Shown: positions 25,623-35,332 of the stretch, piece by piece
Layout of the letters: the number at the start of each line of letters is the position of its first letter
How positions within the stretch are numbered: the stretch's first letter is position 1
Assembly (NCBI GenBank): GCA_016704535.1
Contig: JADIZZ010000023.1
Span: 448,589 to 512,588, forward strand
Length of the DNA stretch: 64,000 nucleotides
From: Betaproteobacteria bacterium
GTDB lineage: Bacteria > Pseudomonadota > Gammaproteobacteria > Burkholderiales > Burkholderiaceae_C
Direction of reading: 5' to 3'
Notes under the pieces: generated by a model
Database searches by the model: none
What the model was told of the DNA's origin: nothing
What the model saw: only the letters and a program-made list of their open reading frames with translations
Program-made: the position numbers and the translations under genes

Positions 25623-27034
25623 GCCTTGATCGTCGAACTCTCAGAAGGGGTGGACGTGGCACGCTGCAGCTCGCCGGCCAGCTTCACGTAGCTGACCACG
25701 TAGCGGTGCTTGCCCGAGGCCTCGGGCGCGATCTGCTCGCGCACGACCACGCGCACGCGCACCTCGCCGCCCAGGCGCGCCTGCAGGCCGGCCTCGATGG
25801 CGGCTGTGCCTGCCGGCGTCCAGCGCGCGTCGGGCACGACCTGCACTTCCAGGTCGCGCAGCGTGTGCTGCACGAGCTTGAATTCGCCCACGCCGGGCGT
25901 GGCGCGCAGTACGTAGATGCCGGCCAGCGCATGCATCACGGTGCCGTCGGGGCGCACCAGGAAGTCGGTGCTGCGGCCGACGACCTCCTCGATGACGTGC
26001 AGTCCGCGGCCGGCGCGATCGCCTTCGGCCGACAAGCGGACCATGTCGCCGGTGCGGTAGCGGATGAACGGCTGGGCGTCGGAGCACAGGCCGGTCATCA
26101 CGGCCTCGCCGAGTTCGCCCGGCGCCACCGGGTGGCCGGCATCGTCCAGCACTTCCAGCACGATGCTCTCGCTCATCAGCAGCAGCTGCCCCTGCGGCGT
26201 CTCGTGCGCGGTGAAGCCGATGTCGCGGCTGCCGAACTCGTTGGCCACCGGGGCGCCGAAGACCTGGTGGATCAACTTTCGCTGGTGCGGGTACAGCGGC
26301 TCGCCGGTGGTGCAGACGACCTTCAACCGGGGCAGGTGCAGCCGACGCCCGCGCTCCTGCGCGTGCGCCGCGAGCAGGGCCACAGAACTTGCGTAGCCGT
26401 ACAGGCAATGCGGCCGGAAGGACTGCAGCGCGTCGAGGTAGCCGTCCATGCGTTGCGGCGACATCGCGAAGGCGTTGAGGACCAGCTGGTTGATGAGCCG
26501 GTCGCGAAGTGTCTTCACCCAGTCGGTCTTGTTCAGCTCGACCGGGGCACCCCACAGGTAGGCCTCGGGGTCGCCAGGCTCGACGCCCCACCAGCGGCGC
26601 GCCCGCATGCGGCCGGCGGCGTCGGACGCCTGGCGGCGGCGGCCGAAGTGGAAGATCAGCGGCTGGCCGCTCGAGCCGCCGGTGTTGTAGCGAAAAGCGC
26701 CGCCGGGCACGCCGTGCCAGACGATCTGGTCGTGATGCACCGAGGCCTCGGCCTTGCCCATCGTCGGCAGGGCCTGCAGGTCGGCCAGTCGGGTGATGCG
26801 GTCGGGCCGCAGGCCGGCCTCGTCGAGCCGACGGCGGTGGAAGGGCGAGTGAGCGTGGGCGACGGCGAGCAGGTCGCGCAGCTTGTCGAGCTGCAGCGCC
26901 TCGACGCCGGCGCGGGGCAGGTGCTGGCTGCGCTCGAGTTCGGCCAGGGTGCCGAAGGTCGGGCGGCCGAAGACGCGTTCCTGCAGCGGGTAGATGCAGC
27001 GGCCGGCGATGAACGGGGGGAGCTTGAGGGTCAT
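25619..27034 (-). CDS. Phenylacetate-CoA ligase/CapK-like adenylate-forming protein
   Basis: A 471-residue member of the ANL adenylate-forming superfamily, PaaK/CapK branch. The P-loop-like FRYNTGGSSGQPLIFHFGR, the segment NEFGSRDIGFTAHETPQGQLLL and the hinge region RYRTGDMVRL are all present. Members activate a carboxylate as an acyl-adenylate. Genes of this type are frequent in capsule and EPS loci, where a role in attaching or activating an acyl or amino-acid decoration has been proposed but not settled. It overlaps the VpsJ-like gene by four bases and lies nine bases after the MBOAT stop. Confidence 0.8.
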   Translation of the reverse strand: MTLKLPPFIAGRCIYPLQERVFGRPTFGTLAELERSQHLPRAGVEALQLDKLRDLLAVAHAHSPFHRRRLDEAGLRPDRITRLADLQALPTMGKAEASVHHDQIVWHGVPGGAFRYNTGGSSGQPLIFHFGRRRQASDAAGRMRARRWWGVEPGDPEAYLWGAPVELNKTDWVKTLRDRLINQLVLNAFAMSPQRMDGYLDALQSFRPHCLYGYASSVALLAAHAQERGRRLHLPRLKVVCTTGEPLYPHQRKLIHQVFGAPVANEFGSRDIGFTAHETPQGQLLLMSESIVLEVLDDAGHPVAPGELGEAVMTGLCSDAQPFIRYRTGDMVRLSAEGDRAGRGLHVIEEVVGRSTDFLVRPDGTVMHALAGIYVLRATPGVGEFKLVQHTLRDLEVQVVPDARWTPAGTAAIEAGLQARLGGEVRVRVVVREQIAPEASGKHRYVVSYVKLAGELQRATSTPSESSTIKA

Positions 27035-27043
27035 CGGCCGTGG

Positions 27044-28483
27044 TCAGAAGTCGAAGTAGATGAACTTCTGCGTCGTGCCGCCGAAGGCGATCACGGCCAG
27101 GGCCAGGCCCGCATAGGCGACGCCGCGCAGCGGGAACGGCACGCGCCACCAGCCGCCGATGCCGTGCTGTTCGGCGCGGCGCACCAGCGCCGGCTCGACG
27201 GCGACCAACACGGCGGACAAGGCCACGATGGCGGCCTCGTAGAGCCGGAACTGCAGCGCCGTGCCCGGCGCCTCGCGCCCGCCGGCCATCGCGGTGAGCA
27301 CCGTCCAGGCGTCGGTGAAGCCGGTGGCACGAAAGAACACCCAGGTGACGAGCACCAGCAGGAAGGTGAGCGGCAGCCCCGCTGCCGAGAGCGCGCGGCT
27401 CGTCGCGCCGCCAGGCACCACACCCAACGCGCGAAACGCTGCGGTCAGCATGCGATGGCCGATGAGGTAGCTGCCGTGCAGCGCGCCCCAGACCACGAAG
27501 GTCCAGCTCGCGCCGTGCCAGAGGCCACCCAGCAGCATCGTGGTCATCAGGTTGACGGCTGTTCGCGCCGTGCCGTGGCGGTTGCCGCCCAGCGCGATGT
27601 AGAGGTAGTCGCGCAGCCAGGTCGACAGCGTGATGTGCCAGCGACGCCAGAACTCGGTCGGGTTGCGGCTGAGGTAGGGGTAGAGGAAGTTGCGGGGCAG
27701 CGTGACGCCGAAGAACAGCGCCAGGCCGATGGCCATCTCGCTGTAGCCGGAGAAGTCGAAGTAGATCTGGAAGGCGAAGGCCAGCGTGCCGAGCCAGGCA
27801 CTCGCGGCGTCCAGGCTCGCCGGGCTGGCGAAGGCGGCGTCGGCGATGGGCGCCAGGTTGTCGGCGAACAGCGTCTTCTTCACCAGGCCGGCGGCGAATA
27901 TCACCCCGCCGAGCCGCAGGTTGGTGGCGTTCAGCGGCGCCAGCTCGCCGAGTTGGTCGATCAGCTGGCCCGGGCGCAGGATGGGACCCGCGATGAGGTG
28001 GGGGAAGAAGGTGACGTACAAGCACCAGCGCGAGAAGCTCACCTCGCGGGCCCAGGTGCCGCGGTAGGCGTCGAACATCGCGCTCAGCATGTGGAAGGTG
28101 TAGAAGCTGACGCCCAGCGGCAGCGCCCAGCGCATCCACTCCGGCGCACCGGCAGGCGCAGCAAGGCCCGCGAGACCTAGCAGGGTGAAGAGCGTCTCGG
28201 TGAGGAAGGCCAGGTACTTGGCGGCGCCCAGGAAGACCAGGTTGAGCACCACGGCCAGGACGAGCCAGCCGCGTGAGCGGGTGGCCAGCACGTGGCCATA
28301 GAGCCGGTGGTTGATGGCCAGCGAGGCCATCAGCAGCAACAGGTAGGCCGGCTTCCACGAGGCGTAGAAGATCAGGCTGGCCGCCAGCATCAACCCGGCG
28401 CGCTCGCGCTGGTTGCGCGCCAGCGCGTACAGGCCCAGCGTGGCCGCCAGGAAGACGAAGAAGCTGAAGCTGCTGAAGATCAT
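27044..28483 (-). CDS. MBOAT family O-acyltransferase (AlgI-like)
   Basis: A 479-residue polytopic membrane protein of the AlgI/DltB type that passes acyl groups across the inner membrane for O-acetylation of exported polymer. The MBOAT signatures are complete: QIYFDFSGYSEMAIGLA (about 240-254), RNPTEFWRRWHITLSTWLRD (about 273-292) and GLWHGASWTF with the catalytic His near 323. About ten hydrophobic helices are visible. The start is ATG 28483 (MIFSSFSFFVFLAA). It overlaps the upstream SGNH-like gene by four bases, and that partner probably completes the transfer in the periplasm. Confidence 0.92.
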   Translation of the reverse strand: MIFSSFSFFVFLAATLGLYALARNQRERAGLMLAASLIFYASWKPAYLLLLMASLAINHRLYGHVLATRSRGWLVLAVVLNLVFLGAAKYLAFLTETLFTLLGLAGLAAPAGAPEWMRWALPLGVSFYTFHMLSAMFDAYRGTWAREVSFSRWCLYVTFFPHLIAGPILRPGQLIDQLGELAPLNATNLRLGGVIFAAGLVKKTLFADNLAPIADAAFASPASLDAASAWLGTLAFAFQIYFDFSGYSEMAIGLALFFGVTLPRNFLYPYLSRNPTEFWRRWHITLSTWLRDYLYIALGGNRHGTARTAVNLMTTMLLGGLWHGASWTFVVWGALHGSYLIGHRMLTAAFRALGVVPGGATSRALSAAGLPLTFLLVLVTWVFFRATGFTDAWTVLTAMAGGREAPGTALQFRLYEAAIVALSAVLVAVEPALVRRAEQHGIGGWWRVPFPLRGVAYAGLALAVIAFGGTTQKFIYFDF

Positions 28484-29571
28484 GAGGCTGCGGGGCGCGC
28501 GTGGGCGGCCGTTGCAGGGGCGGCGCTGGGGCCCCAGACGCGCTGAAGCCCCTGGGCCAGCAAGCGGCTGTAGCGCTGGGCGCCGCGGTCGTTCAGGTGA
28601 CCGGCGTTCACGAACTCGGCGGGCTCTCGCGGCCTGCCGTCGTCCAGCGCGATGAGCGGGATGCCGCGTCGGCGCAGTTCGGCCGCGATCGCCCGATACG
28701 GTGCGCCGGCGGGCGCGTCGCCGGCCAGGTAGAGGACCTCGCGGCTGAGCAGCGGCGGGAAGGTCACTGCCACTTGCACGCCCCGGGCGGCCAGCAGGTC
28801 CAGCAGGCGCCAGAGCTGACGCACGTTGACGGCGTCGGGCGGCGCCACGCTGCTGGCCTCCTGCAGTTGCACCGACTGCGCGTCCTGAAGTCCGCCGAAG
28901 CCCGCCCGGTAGCCCAGATGCTGCGCCGCACCACCCCCCACCGGCTCGACCGGACCGAGGCTGGCCTGCACGAAACGCTGCAGAGAGGCCGGCTCGCGCA
29001 GCTGGCGCAGGTTGTTTGTGTAGCCGTACAGGCGCAATGTGGCGCGCAGCGCATCGTGGTGCTGGCCATCCTTCCACAGCCGGGCCGGCGGGGCGAAGAA
29101 CACCGCCTGACCCAGGGTGTCGATGGGCTGCACCAGGGCCTCGTCTAGGGCCAGAACGACTTTGCGAGTACCACCTCCATGCAAGCACCCGGCGGCGTCC
29201 AGCCGGTCGACGATGCCGGCCAGTACGCGGGTGTCGGCGCCGGGCACGCCCAGGTTGAAGGCACCACGCTCGAGTGGTAGCCCGAGCTCGCGAGTTAGCG
29301 TTCGCGGGTCGAAGCCGTTGTCGGCGCGGCTATTGCCGAGCAGAATCAGCGACGGGCAGTTCGCTTCGGCGTACAGCGACTTGTCGAGCGCGCGGCCGGC
29401 GGCAAATACCGAGCGATACCGATGCAACACAGCGTCGCTGTGCAGCAGGCACTCGAAGGCAAGCAGTAAAAGGGCGGCGACCACCAGCCCGCGGCCCGGC
29501 CGAGGCAGTGCAGCCGGGACTGCGCTCCCGAGAACAGACCGGCTCTCACTCGGCATTGCAGCCCGGAACAC
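28480..29571 (-). CDS. AlgX/AlgJ-like SGNH hydrolase-fold acyltransferase
   Basis: A 363-residue protein with one N-terminal membrane helix (about residues 28-43) and a periplasmic SGNH domain: LILLGNSRADNGFDP (Ser81, block I), FNLGVPGADTR (block II) and NAGHLNDRGAQRYS near the C-terminus with the catalytic His. It is the usual partner of MBOAT proteins, transferring the acyl group to the polysaccharide. The GTG at 29571 directly abuts the upstream stop; an ATG at 29556 is an alternative. The MBOAT/SGNH pair implies that the EPS is O-acetylated or similarly acylated. Confidence 0.8.
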   Translation of the reverse strand: MFRAAMPSESRSVLGSAVPAALPRPGRGLVVAALLLLAFECLLHSDAVLHRYRSVFAAGRALDKSLYAEANCPSLILLGNSRADNGFDPRTLTRELGLPLERGAFNLGVPGADTRVLAGIVDRLDAAGCLHGGGTRKVVLALDEALVQPIDTLGQAVFFAPPARLWKDGQHHDALRATLRLYGYTNNLRQLREPASLQRFVQASLGPVEPVGGGAAQHLGYRAGFGGLQDAQSVQLQEASSVAPPDAVNVRQLWRLLDLLAARGVQVAVTFPPLLSREVLYLAGDAPAGAPYRAIAAELRRRGIPLIALDDGRPREPAEFVNAGHLNDRGAQRYSRLLAQGLQRVWGPSAAPATAAHARPAAS

Positions 29572-30882
29572 TCAGATCCGCCGCAACTGGGCCCACAGCG
29601 TGCCCAGCGATAGTTTCTGGCTCGCTTGCGGAGCCGGGTCGACCGTTACGGCCTGCGGTGTGGTGACCAGGTAGTGGGCGGCGACGACGATCGCTACGAG
29701 ATGGTAGAAGTAGTCGAAATTGGCCAGCCCCAGGAAGGCACCTGCGGACATGTAGCCCAGCAGGCTGACCTGCACCATCGCTCCCAGGTCGCCCGCCCAA
29801 AGGAGTTGAGGCTGCCTCTTGCCCATGCGCCTGAGGCTCGAGCAACGCAGCCAGGTCAACGAGATCAAGCTCATGAAGATGATGAAGCCGACCCAACCGT
29901 GCTCCCCGAGCACCTGGAAGTAGATGCTGTGCGGGGCGCGCACGTTCGCCGGATCTGGGGCATACATCGAGAACATCAGTGGTCGCCAGACCTCGAAGCC
30001 GCCGCCGAAGAACTCGTGGTTGGCCAAGTTCCATGCCGCCCACCAGGCATTGATGCGGCCCAGCGCCGAAGCATCCTCCTCGTAGGTGTTGATAGTGCTC
30101 ATGCGTTCATACCAGGCGTCGGGCATCAGGTAGACGATGGTCACCGCGGCCACAGTGATGAGCAGCCCCAGGCCGAGTTTCTTACGGCTTTTCAACCAGA
30201 ACATCAAGGCGGTCAGGGTGATGGCCACCAGGGCACCGCGCGATTGGCTTCCGATGGCGGCGAGCGCGGTCAGGAACTGCCCCGCCAGCAGGCCCAGCCG
30301 AACACGCGCATCGGCGGAGTGCAGTTGCAGATAGCGCATCAGCGGTATGGTCATCACCAGCGCCAGCGCCAACTCGTTGTTGCCGCCGATGAAGGTTCCG
30401 AACGGGCCCTGCACACGGTAGGCGCCGCCATTGAGGATGGTGAAGAGCCCCCCCTTCACCCCGTAGAAGCCCAGGGACAGCACGATGATCCAGACGAGGG
30501 CGTCTATGCGCGCCTTCGAGGTCAGCAGCAACAGGGACATGAAGGTGAGGATCTGGATCTTGATGACCTTCTCGTACTGGGTCCACGCCGGATCGGGGTG
30601 AAAGGCCAGCATGGTGGTGACGCCCATCCAGCCGATGAAGATCGCGAGCACGACAGTCTCGCGGCTCCAGATCATCCGCTTCACTTCGTTGCTCATCAGC
30701 ATGCCGACCATCGTGGTGATCGCGACGATCTGCACCACCGGCATCGACAACATGAAGCCATAGCAGAGGCGGTGCGGGTTCAGGTAGCCGAGCCAGGCCG
30801 AGAGCAGGATGCCGATGAACGGCCGCTTCAGAATGACCGGCAACAGCCCGAACACGATACAAGCGACGAACAGATCACGCAT
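29572..30882 (-). CDS. O-antigen ligase/polymerase-like protein, exosortase A-associated
   Basis: A 436-residue inner membrane protein with roughly ten to twelve hydrophobic helices. The core GPFGTFIGGNNELALALVMTIPL, GSQSRGALVAI and a large periplasmic loop including APHSIYFQVLGEHGWVGF fit the Wzy/WaaL fold, in which the HSxxF-like motif is conserved. It resembles the TIGR03097 group of putative O-glycosylation ligases found with exosortase A. It may polymerise the repeat unit or transfer glycan to protein. The start ATG 30882 overlaps the upstream glycosyltransferase by eight bases. Confidence 0.88.
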   Translation of the reverse strand: MRDLFVACIVFGLLPVILKRPFIGILLSAWLGYLNPHRLCYGFMLSMPVVQIVAITTMVGMLMSNEVKRMIWSRETVVLAIFIGWMGVTTMLAFHPDPAWTQYEKVIKIQILTFMSLLLLTSKARIDALVWIIVLSLGFYGVKGGLFTILNGGAYRVQGPFGTFIGGNNELALALVMTIPLMRYLQLHSADARVRLGLLAGQFLTALAAIGSQSRGALVAITLTALMFWLKSRKKLGLGLLITVAAVTIVYLMPDAWYERMSTINTYEEDASALGRINAWWAAWNLANHEFFGGGFEVWRPLMFSMYAPDPANVRAPHSIYFQVLGEHGWVGFIIFMSLISLTWLRCSSLRRMGKRQPQLLWAGDLGAMVQVSLLGYMSAGAFLGLANFDYFYHLVAIVVAAHYLVTTPQAVTVDPAPQASQKLSLGTLWAQLRRI

Positions 30883-32143
30883 GGTCGTGGCGCCCTTCGG
30901 CGAGCGGCTGCGCGGCTGCGCCAGGTGCCGCGGGTTGCAGTGCACGGAACTCGCCCGCCAGCACCTGGACCCGCTGGTCCCAGGTGTTGACGCGGGCATG
31001 CGCGACCAGCGCCTCGCGGTCCCACGTCGTGCGCAGCGCCGCGTCGACCGCGATCTGCAGCGCGGCAGCGTCGCCGAACGGCACCACCGTGCCCAGGGCC
31101 GGCAGCGACACCACCTCGGCATTTCCGCCCACGTCGCTGGCCACCACGGGCAGCCCGCAAGCCATCGCCTCCAGCAGCACGTTGGCCCAACCTTCGTTGC
31201 GCGTGGGCAGCACGAAGACGTCGGCGGCCGACAATGGCACGCGCAGCGCGTCGGGCGCCAGCGGCCCGAGGAAGCGGACCGCTTCGGTCAGGCCGAGCGT
31301 CTGTACCTGCTGGCGCAACTGCGCCGAGATGTCGCCTTCGGGGCTGGCCCCACCGACGACCAGGTAGGTCAACCCGGGATGGGCCGCGCGCAGCGCGGGC
31401 AGTAGCTCGATCACGCGATGGAAGCCCTTGCGTTCGACCAGCGCGCCGACGGTAATGAGCACCTTCGCGTCGGCCGGCAGCTGCAACTGGCGACGCGCCT
31501 CATCGCGCGGCATGGGCTGGAAACGGGTCAGGTCGACCCCGTTGCCGACCACCCGCACGCGGTCGGGCGCGATGCCCAGACCCAGCGCCACGCGCCGCAG
31601 CGAATCGGAAACCGCGAAGACCCGGCTCGCGCCCAGCAGGGCCGCACGCAGCCCGCCCACCAGCGCCGGGTCGCGGGCATGCCGCACCTCGGTGCCGCGC
31701 AGCGTGATCGTCACCGGTATGCCCAGCCAACGTCCGAGCAGCGTGGCTGCGCGGCCATCGGGAAAGCCGAAATGCGCGTCGATCACGTCCAGACGACCGG
31801 CACGCTTCAGACGCCACATGCGTGGTAGTGCACCCAAGGCCATGAACCAGCCGTCGAGCTGCTTCAGCGCACCGGGCAGCGAAAAGAAACGCGGAAACCA
31901 TACATCGTGACCACTCTGCAGTTCATGCCTCGGTGCGCCGGGGCGGAACCCCGGCCGCCAGCGGCGCAGCAGCCCCTGCAAGGGAAACCAAGGCGTTGGC
32001 GCGACCACCGCCATCGGCAGTTGTACGCCGACGCGAAACATGCGTTCGCGCACGAACAGCCCGGCACCGGGCTGCAGCGCGCTGGGAAAAAGGCTGCTGA
32101 ACACCACGATGTGGGGGTCGCTGGGGGATGCGGGATCGGCCAT
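30875..32143 (-). CDS. Glycosyltransferase family 4
   Basis: A 422-residue GT4 enzyme starting MADPASPSDPHIVVFSSLFPS. It has LDVIDAHFGFPDGRAA, VGNGVDLTRFQP, ITVGALVERKGFHRVIELL and the donor motif PTRNEGWANVLLEAMACGLP. It lies between the exosortase-associated glycosyltransferase upstream (10-base gap) and the O-ligase downstream (eight-base overlap), so it belongs to the EPS assembly operon. Substrate unknown. Confidence 0.9.
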   Translation of the reverse strand: MADPASPSDPHIVVFSSLFPSALQPGAGLFVRERMFRVGVQLPMAVVAPTPWFPLQGLLRRWRPGFRPGAPRHELQSGHDVWFPRFFSLPGALKQLDGWFMALGALPRMWRLKRAGRLDVIDAHFGFPDGRAATLLGRWLGIPVTITLRGTEVRHARDPALVGGLRAALLGASRVFAVSDSLRRVALGLGIAPDRVRVVGNGVDLTRFQPMPRDEARRQLQLPADAKVLITVGALVERKGFHRVIELLPALRAAHPGLTYLVVGGASPEGDISAQLRQQVQTLGLTEAVRFLGPLAPDALRVPLSAADVFVLPTRNEGWANVLLEAMACGLPVVASDVGGNAEVVSLPALGTVVPFGDAAALQIAVDAALRTTWDREALVAHARVNTWDQRVQVLAGEFRALQPAAPGAAAQPLAEGRHDHA

Positions 32144-32153
32144 CGTCGAGTGC

Positions 32154-33377
32154 TCAGGCCATAGCCCGGGCCGCAAGCCGCTCGAACACCGGCGCATAGT
32201 GCGCCACTGAACCGGCCCAGTGGCGTTCGCGCTCGACGAACGCGCGCCCGGCACGGCGCAGCGCCGGCCACTGCGCGCGCCGCTCGAGCAATTGCGCAAT
32301 GGCCTCGGCCAACGCCGGCGCGCTGCCGGCCTTGAACAGCCAGCCGGTCTCGCCGTGGCGGATCAGTTCGCGGTGGCCACCCACGTCGCTGGCCACCAGC
32401 AGCCGGCCCTGGGCCATGGCCTCCAGCGGCTTCAGCGGCGTGACGAGTTCGGTGAGCCGCATCGAGTGCCGCGGGTAGGCCAGCACGTCGACCAGGTCGT
32501 AGTACTTCGGCACCTCGGCATGCGGCACGCGGCCGGTGAAGACCACCTTGTCGGCAACGCCGAGCGCTTGCGCCTGGCCCTTGAGCGCCGCGTCCTGCGG
32601 GCCACCGCCCACCAGAAGCAGCCGCAACTCGGGCCGCTTTCGCAGCATCGCGGGGAAAGCCTCCAGCAGCAGGTCCAGCCCCTCGTAGGCGTAGAAGCTG
32701 CCGATGAAGCCCAGCACCGTGGCGCCGGCCAGGCCCAGGCGGGCCTTGAGCGCCTCGTCGGGCTCGCCGCCCGGCTCGAACTTCTCGATGTCGACGGCGT
32801 TGGGGATGACGGTGATGCGGTCGGCCGGTACACCGCGCGCCGCGATGTCGCTGCGCAGCCCTTCGCAGATGGTGAACACGTGGCTGGCATGGCGAAGCGC
32901 ATGGGTCTCCAGCCGCCGCGTCAGCCGGTAGCGCAGGCTGCCCTCGGTCGTGCTGCCGTGGTCGACGGCAGCGTCCTCCCAGAAGGCCCGCACCTCATAG
33001 ACCACCGGAATGCCGTGTCGCCTTCCGACGCGCAGCGCCGGGATCGCATTGAGCACCGGCGAGTGCGCGTGCAGCACGTCGGGCCGCACCGCGTCGACAA
33101 CGGCCTCCAGCCGCTTCTCGACCTGGCGCATCTGTGCCACCGGCTCCAGGCCGGGCAGGCGGCTGGCGGCTCCCTCCGCTGGCGGCGTGCGGTAGAAGTG
33201 CCAGGTGCCATCGACCGTATCTTCCAGCGCCATCGTGGCGGTGTGTTTCGGGCTGGTCAGGTGGAAGGTCTCCCAGCCCAGCCGGCGCTGTTCGCGCAGG
33301 ATTGCCAGCGTGCGGAAGGTGTAGCCGCTGTGCAGCGGGATGGAGTGGTCGAGGACGTGGAGGATGCGCAGGCTCAT
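32154..33377 (-). CDS. Exosortase A-associated glycosyltransferase (TIGR04063-like)
   Basis: A 407-residue GT4 enzyme. The opening RILHVLDHSIPLHSGYTFRT is the hallmark of the Daro_2409-type glycosyltransferase group that accompanies exosortase A. RITVIPNAVDIEKFEP, GFIGSFYAYEGLDLLLEA and LTPLKPLEAMAQGRLLVASD supply the donor site. It overlaps the upstream amidotransferase gene by four bases (ATGA), the canonical pairing in these loci. Confidence 0.9.
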   Translation of the reverse strand: MSLRILHVLDHSIPLHSGYTFRTLAILREQRRLGWETFHLTSPKHTATMALEDTVDGTWHFYRTPPAEGAASRLPGLEPVAQMRQVEKRLEAVVDAVRPDVLHAHSPVLNAIPALRVGRRHGIPVVYEVRAFWEDAAVDHGSTTEGSLRYRLTRRLETHALRHASHVFTICEGLRSDIAARGVPADRITVIPNAVDIEKFEPGGEPDEALKARLGLAGATVLGFIGSFYAYEGLDLLLEAFPAMLRKRPELRLLLVGGGPQDAALKGQAQALGVADKVVFTGRVPHAEVPKYYDLVDVLAYPRHSMRLTELVTPLKPLEAMAQGRLLVASDVGGHRELIRHGETGWLFKAGSAPALAEAIAQLLERRAQWPALRRAGRAFVERERHWAGSVAHYAPVFERLAARAMA

Positions 33378-35332
33378 GCCAACACTTCCGCTTCGTTCCG
33401 CTGCGCCGGTGCCCCGGCCGGCTCGCTGTCCACCACGTTGCGAAGAAACGCCTCGAACATCAGCAGCGACCACAACGGCGAGCTGTAGTCGCTGGCCCCG
33501 CTCTGGTGGGCGTCCACCAGGTGCTGCAGGTAGGCGCGGTTGAACCAGCCCGTGCTCGCCAGCCGTTCGCCCAGCACGGCGTCGCGCACACGCTGCTTCA
33601 GCGGGCCGCGGAACCAGCGCGCCAGCGGCACGCTGAAACCCATCTTCGGGCGGTAGAGCACGTCGGCGGGCAGGCGCGGTTCCATCGCCTTCTTCAGCAG
33701 GAACTTGCCCTCGTTGCCGCGTATCTTCATCGACGAGGGCAGCGTGGCCAGCCACTCGATCAGCTTGTGGTCCATCAGCGGCTCGCGCACTTCCAGGCTG
33801 TGGGCCATGCTGGCGCGGTCGACCTTGGTGTTGATGTCGCCGACGAGGTAGGTCTTCAGGTCGAGGTACTGGATGAGGGCCAGCGGGTCGTCGGTGCCCG
33901 CGCGTGCGGCGTGCCGTTCGAACACCTGCAGGGCGCTGTAGCCGGCCAGCTCGGCCTTCAGCACGGGGCTGAAGAGTTGCTCGCGCATGGGGCCGCGCAG
34001 CACCGAGACCGAGTGGAAGTAGGCCTCCACCGAGCTGCGCGCCATGCCTTCGAAGGTGGTCTTGGCACGCAAGACGCGCGGCGCCCAGTCGGCCTTGGGG
34101 TAGACACGCCCGAGCAGCCCGAACAGCGGCTGGCGCACGGCCGCCGGCAGGGCCGAGCGCAGGCGCTCTTCCATCAGGTGCAGGCGGTAGCGGCGGTAGC
34201 CGCCGAAGGTCTCGTCGCCACCGTCGCCCGAAAGCGCCACGGTGACATGCTTGCGCGCCAGCTGGCACACGCGGTAGGTGGGGATGGCCGAGCTGTCGGC
34301 ATAGGGCTCGTCGTATAGGCGGGCCAGCGTGTCGATGAGGTCGAAGTCGTCGGCCTTCACGGTCTCGACGCGGTGGTCCGTCGCGTAGCGGTCGGCCACC
34401 TTCTGGGCGAAGGCGCTTTCGTTGAACTGCGGGTCGTCGAAGGCGATGGAGCAGGTGTGCACGGGCTCGGCGGACAGGTCGGCCATGGCCTGCACGACGG
34501 CGCTGGAATCGACGCCACCGGACAGGAAGGCGCCGAGCGGCACCTCGGCGATCATGCGCAGGCGCACCGATTCGCGCAGCCGGGTGACGAGTTCCTCGCA
34601 GGCGTCTTCCACGCTGCTGGGGTTGCCGAGCGTGAAGTTCACGTCCCAGTACACGCGCGGCTCGCCCACCGGCTGGCCGCGGCGCACCAGCAGGCTGTGC
34701 GCGGGCGGCAGCTTCTTGGCCTGGCGGAAGATGGTGCGCGGCTCGGGCACGTAGCCCAGTGCGAAGTACTCTTCCAGCGCCAGCGGGTCGATCTGGCGGC
34801 GCAGGCGGCTGCCGCGGCCGTCGTCGAAGGCCAGCAGCGACTTCAGCTCACTGCCGAAGAGCAGCGTGCCGTCGTCGAGCAGCGCGTAGTACATGGGCTT
34901 GACGCCCAGACGGTCGCGCGCCAGGAACAGCGCTTGCTGGTTGCGGTCCCACAGCGCGAAGGCGAACATGCCGCGAAAGCGCTGCAGGCATTCTTCGCCC
35001 CAGGCCTCCCAGGCGTGCACGATGACCTCGGTGTCGCTCTTGGTCTTGAAGACATGGCCCAGGGCCTGCAGCTCGGGGATGAGTTCCTGGTAGTTGTAGA
35101 TCTCGCCGTTGAAGACGACGATGACGCTGCCGTCTTCGTTGCACAGCGGCTGCTGGCCGGTGGCGATGTCGATGATCGACAGGCGGCGGTGGCCGAAACC
35201 CAGGCCCGGCTCGATGTGCAGGCTGCCTTCGTCGGGGCCGCGGTGCAGTTGACTGTCGTTCATGCGCTGCAGCGCGGCGCGATCCACGGCACGGGTGCCG
35301 CGGGTGTCGAAAAGGCCGGTGATGCCGCACAT
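33374..35332 (-). CDS. asnB: Exosortase A-associated amidotransferase (asparagine synthase, glutamine-hydrolysing type)
   Basis: A 652-residue enzyme with both halves intact. The start ATG at 35332 gives MCGITGLFDT, placing the glutaminase nucleophile at Cys2; FNGEIYNYQEL and RGMFAFALWD follow. The synthetase half has GAFLSGGVDSSAVV (SGGVDSS at 271-277). It resembles the TIGR03108 amidotransferase of PEP-CTERM/EPS loci. In polysaccharide pathways such enzymes amidate the carboxyl of a uronic acid, which would fit the nearby UDP-sugar dehydrogenase; free asparagine synthesis is the other possibility. It is the first gene downstream of the toxin-antitoxin island. Confidence 0.92.
   Translation of the reverse strand: MCGITGLFDTRGTRAVDRAALQRMNDSQLHRGPDEGSLHIEPGLGFGHRRLSIIDIATGQQPLCNEDGSVIVVFNGEIYNYQELIPELQALGHVFKTKSDTEVIVHAWEAWGEECLQRFRGMFAFALWDRNQQALFLARDRLGVKPMYYALLDDGTLLFGSELKSLLAFDDGRGSRLRRQIDPLALEEYFALGYVPEPRTIFRQAKKLPPAHSLLVRRGQPVGEPRVYWDVNFTLGNPSSVEDACEELVTRLRESVRLRMIAEVPLGAFLSGGVDSSAVVQAMADLSAEPVHTCSIAFDDPQFNESAFAQKVADRYATDHRVETVKADDFDLIDTLARLYDEPYADSSAIPTYRVCQLARKHVTVALSGDGGDETFGGYRRYRLHLMEERLRSALPAAVRQPLFGLLGRVYPKADWAPRVLRAKTTFEGMARSSVEAYFHSVSVLRGPMREQLFSPVLKAELAGYSALQVFERHAARAGTDDPLALIQYLDLKTYLVGDINTKVDRASMAHSLEVREPLMDHKLIEWLATLPSSMKIRGNEGKFLLKKAMEPRLPADVLYRPKMGFSVPLARWFRGPLKQRVRDAVLGERLASTGWFNRAYLQHLVDAHQSGASDYSSPLWSLLMFEAFLRNVVDSEPAGAPAQRNEAEVLA

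Noticed and set aside
24261..28180. Very long plus-strand frames opposite the capK-like and MBOAT genes, up to 824 codons
   Set aside because: They are antisense shadows caused by high GC at codon position three; their products are Arg/Ala/Gly-rich with no domains, while the minus-strand frames encode clear families.
33374..35332. Longer start for the amidotransferase at 35458
   Set aside because: It would put 42 residues ahead of MCGI and block the Cys2 nucleophile, which must be N-terminal after Met removal.
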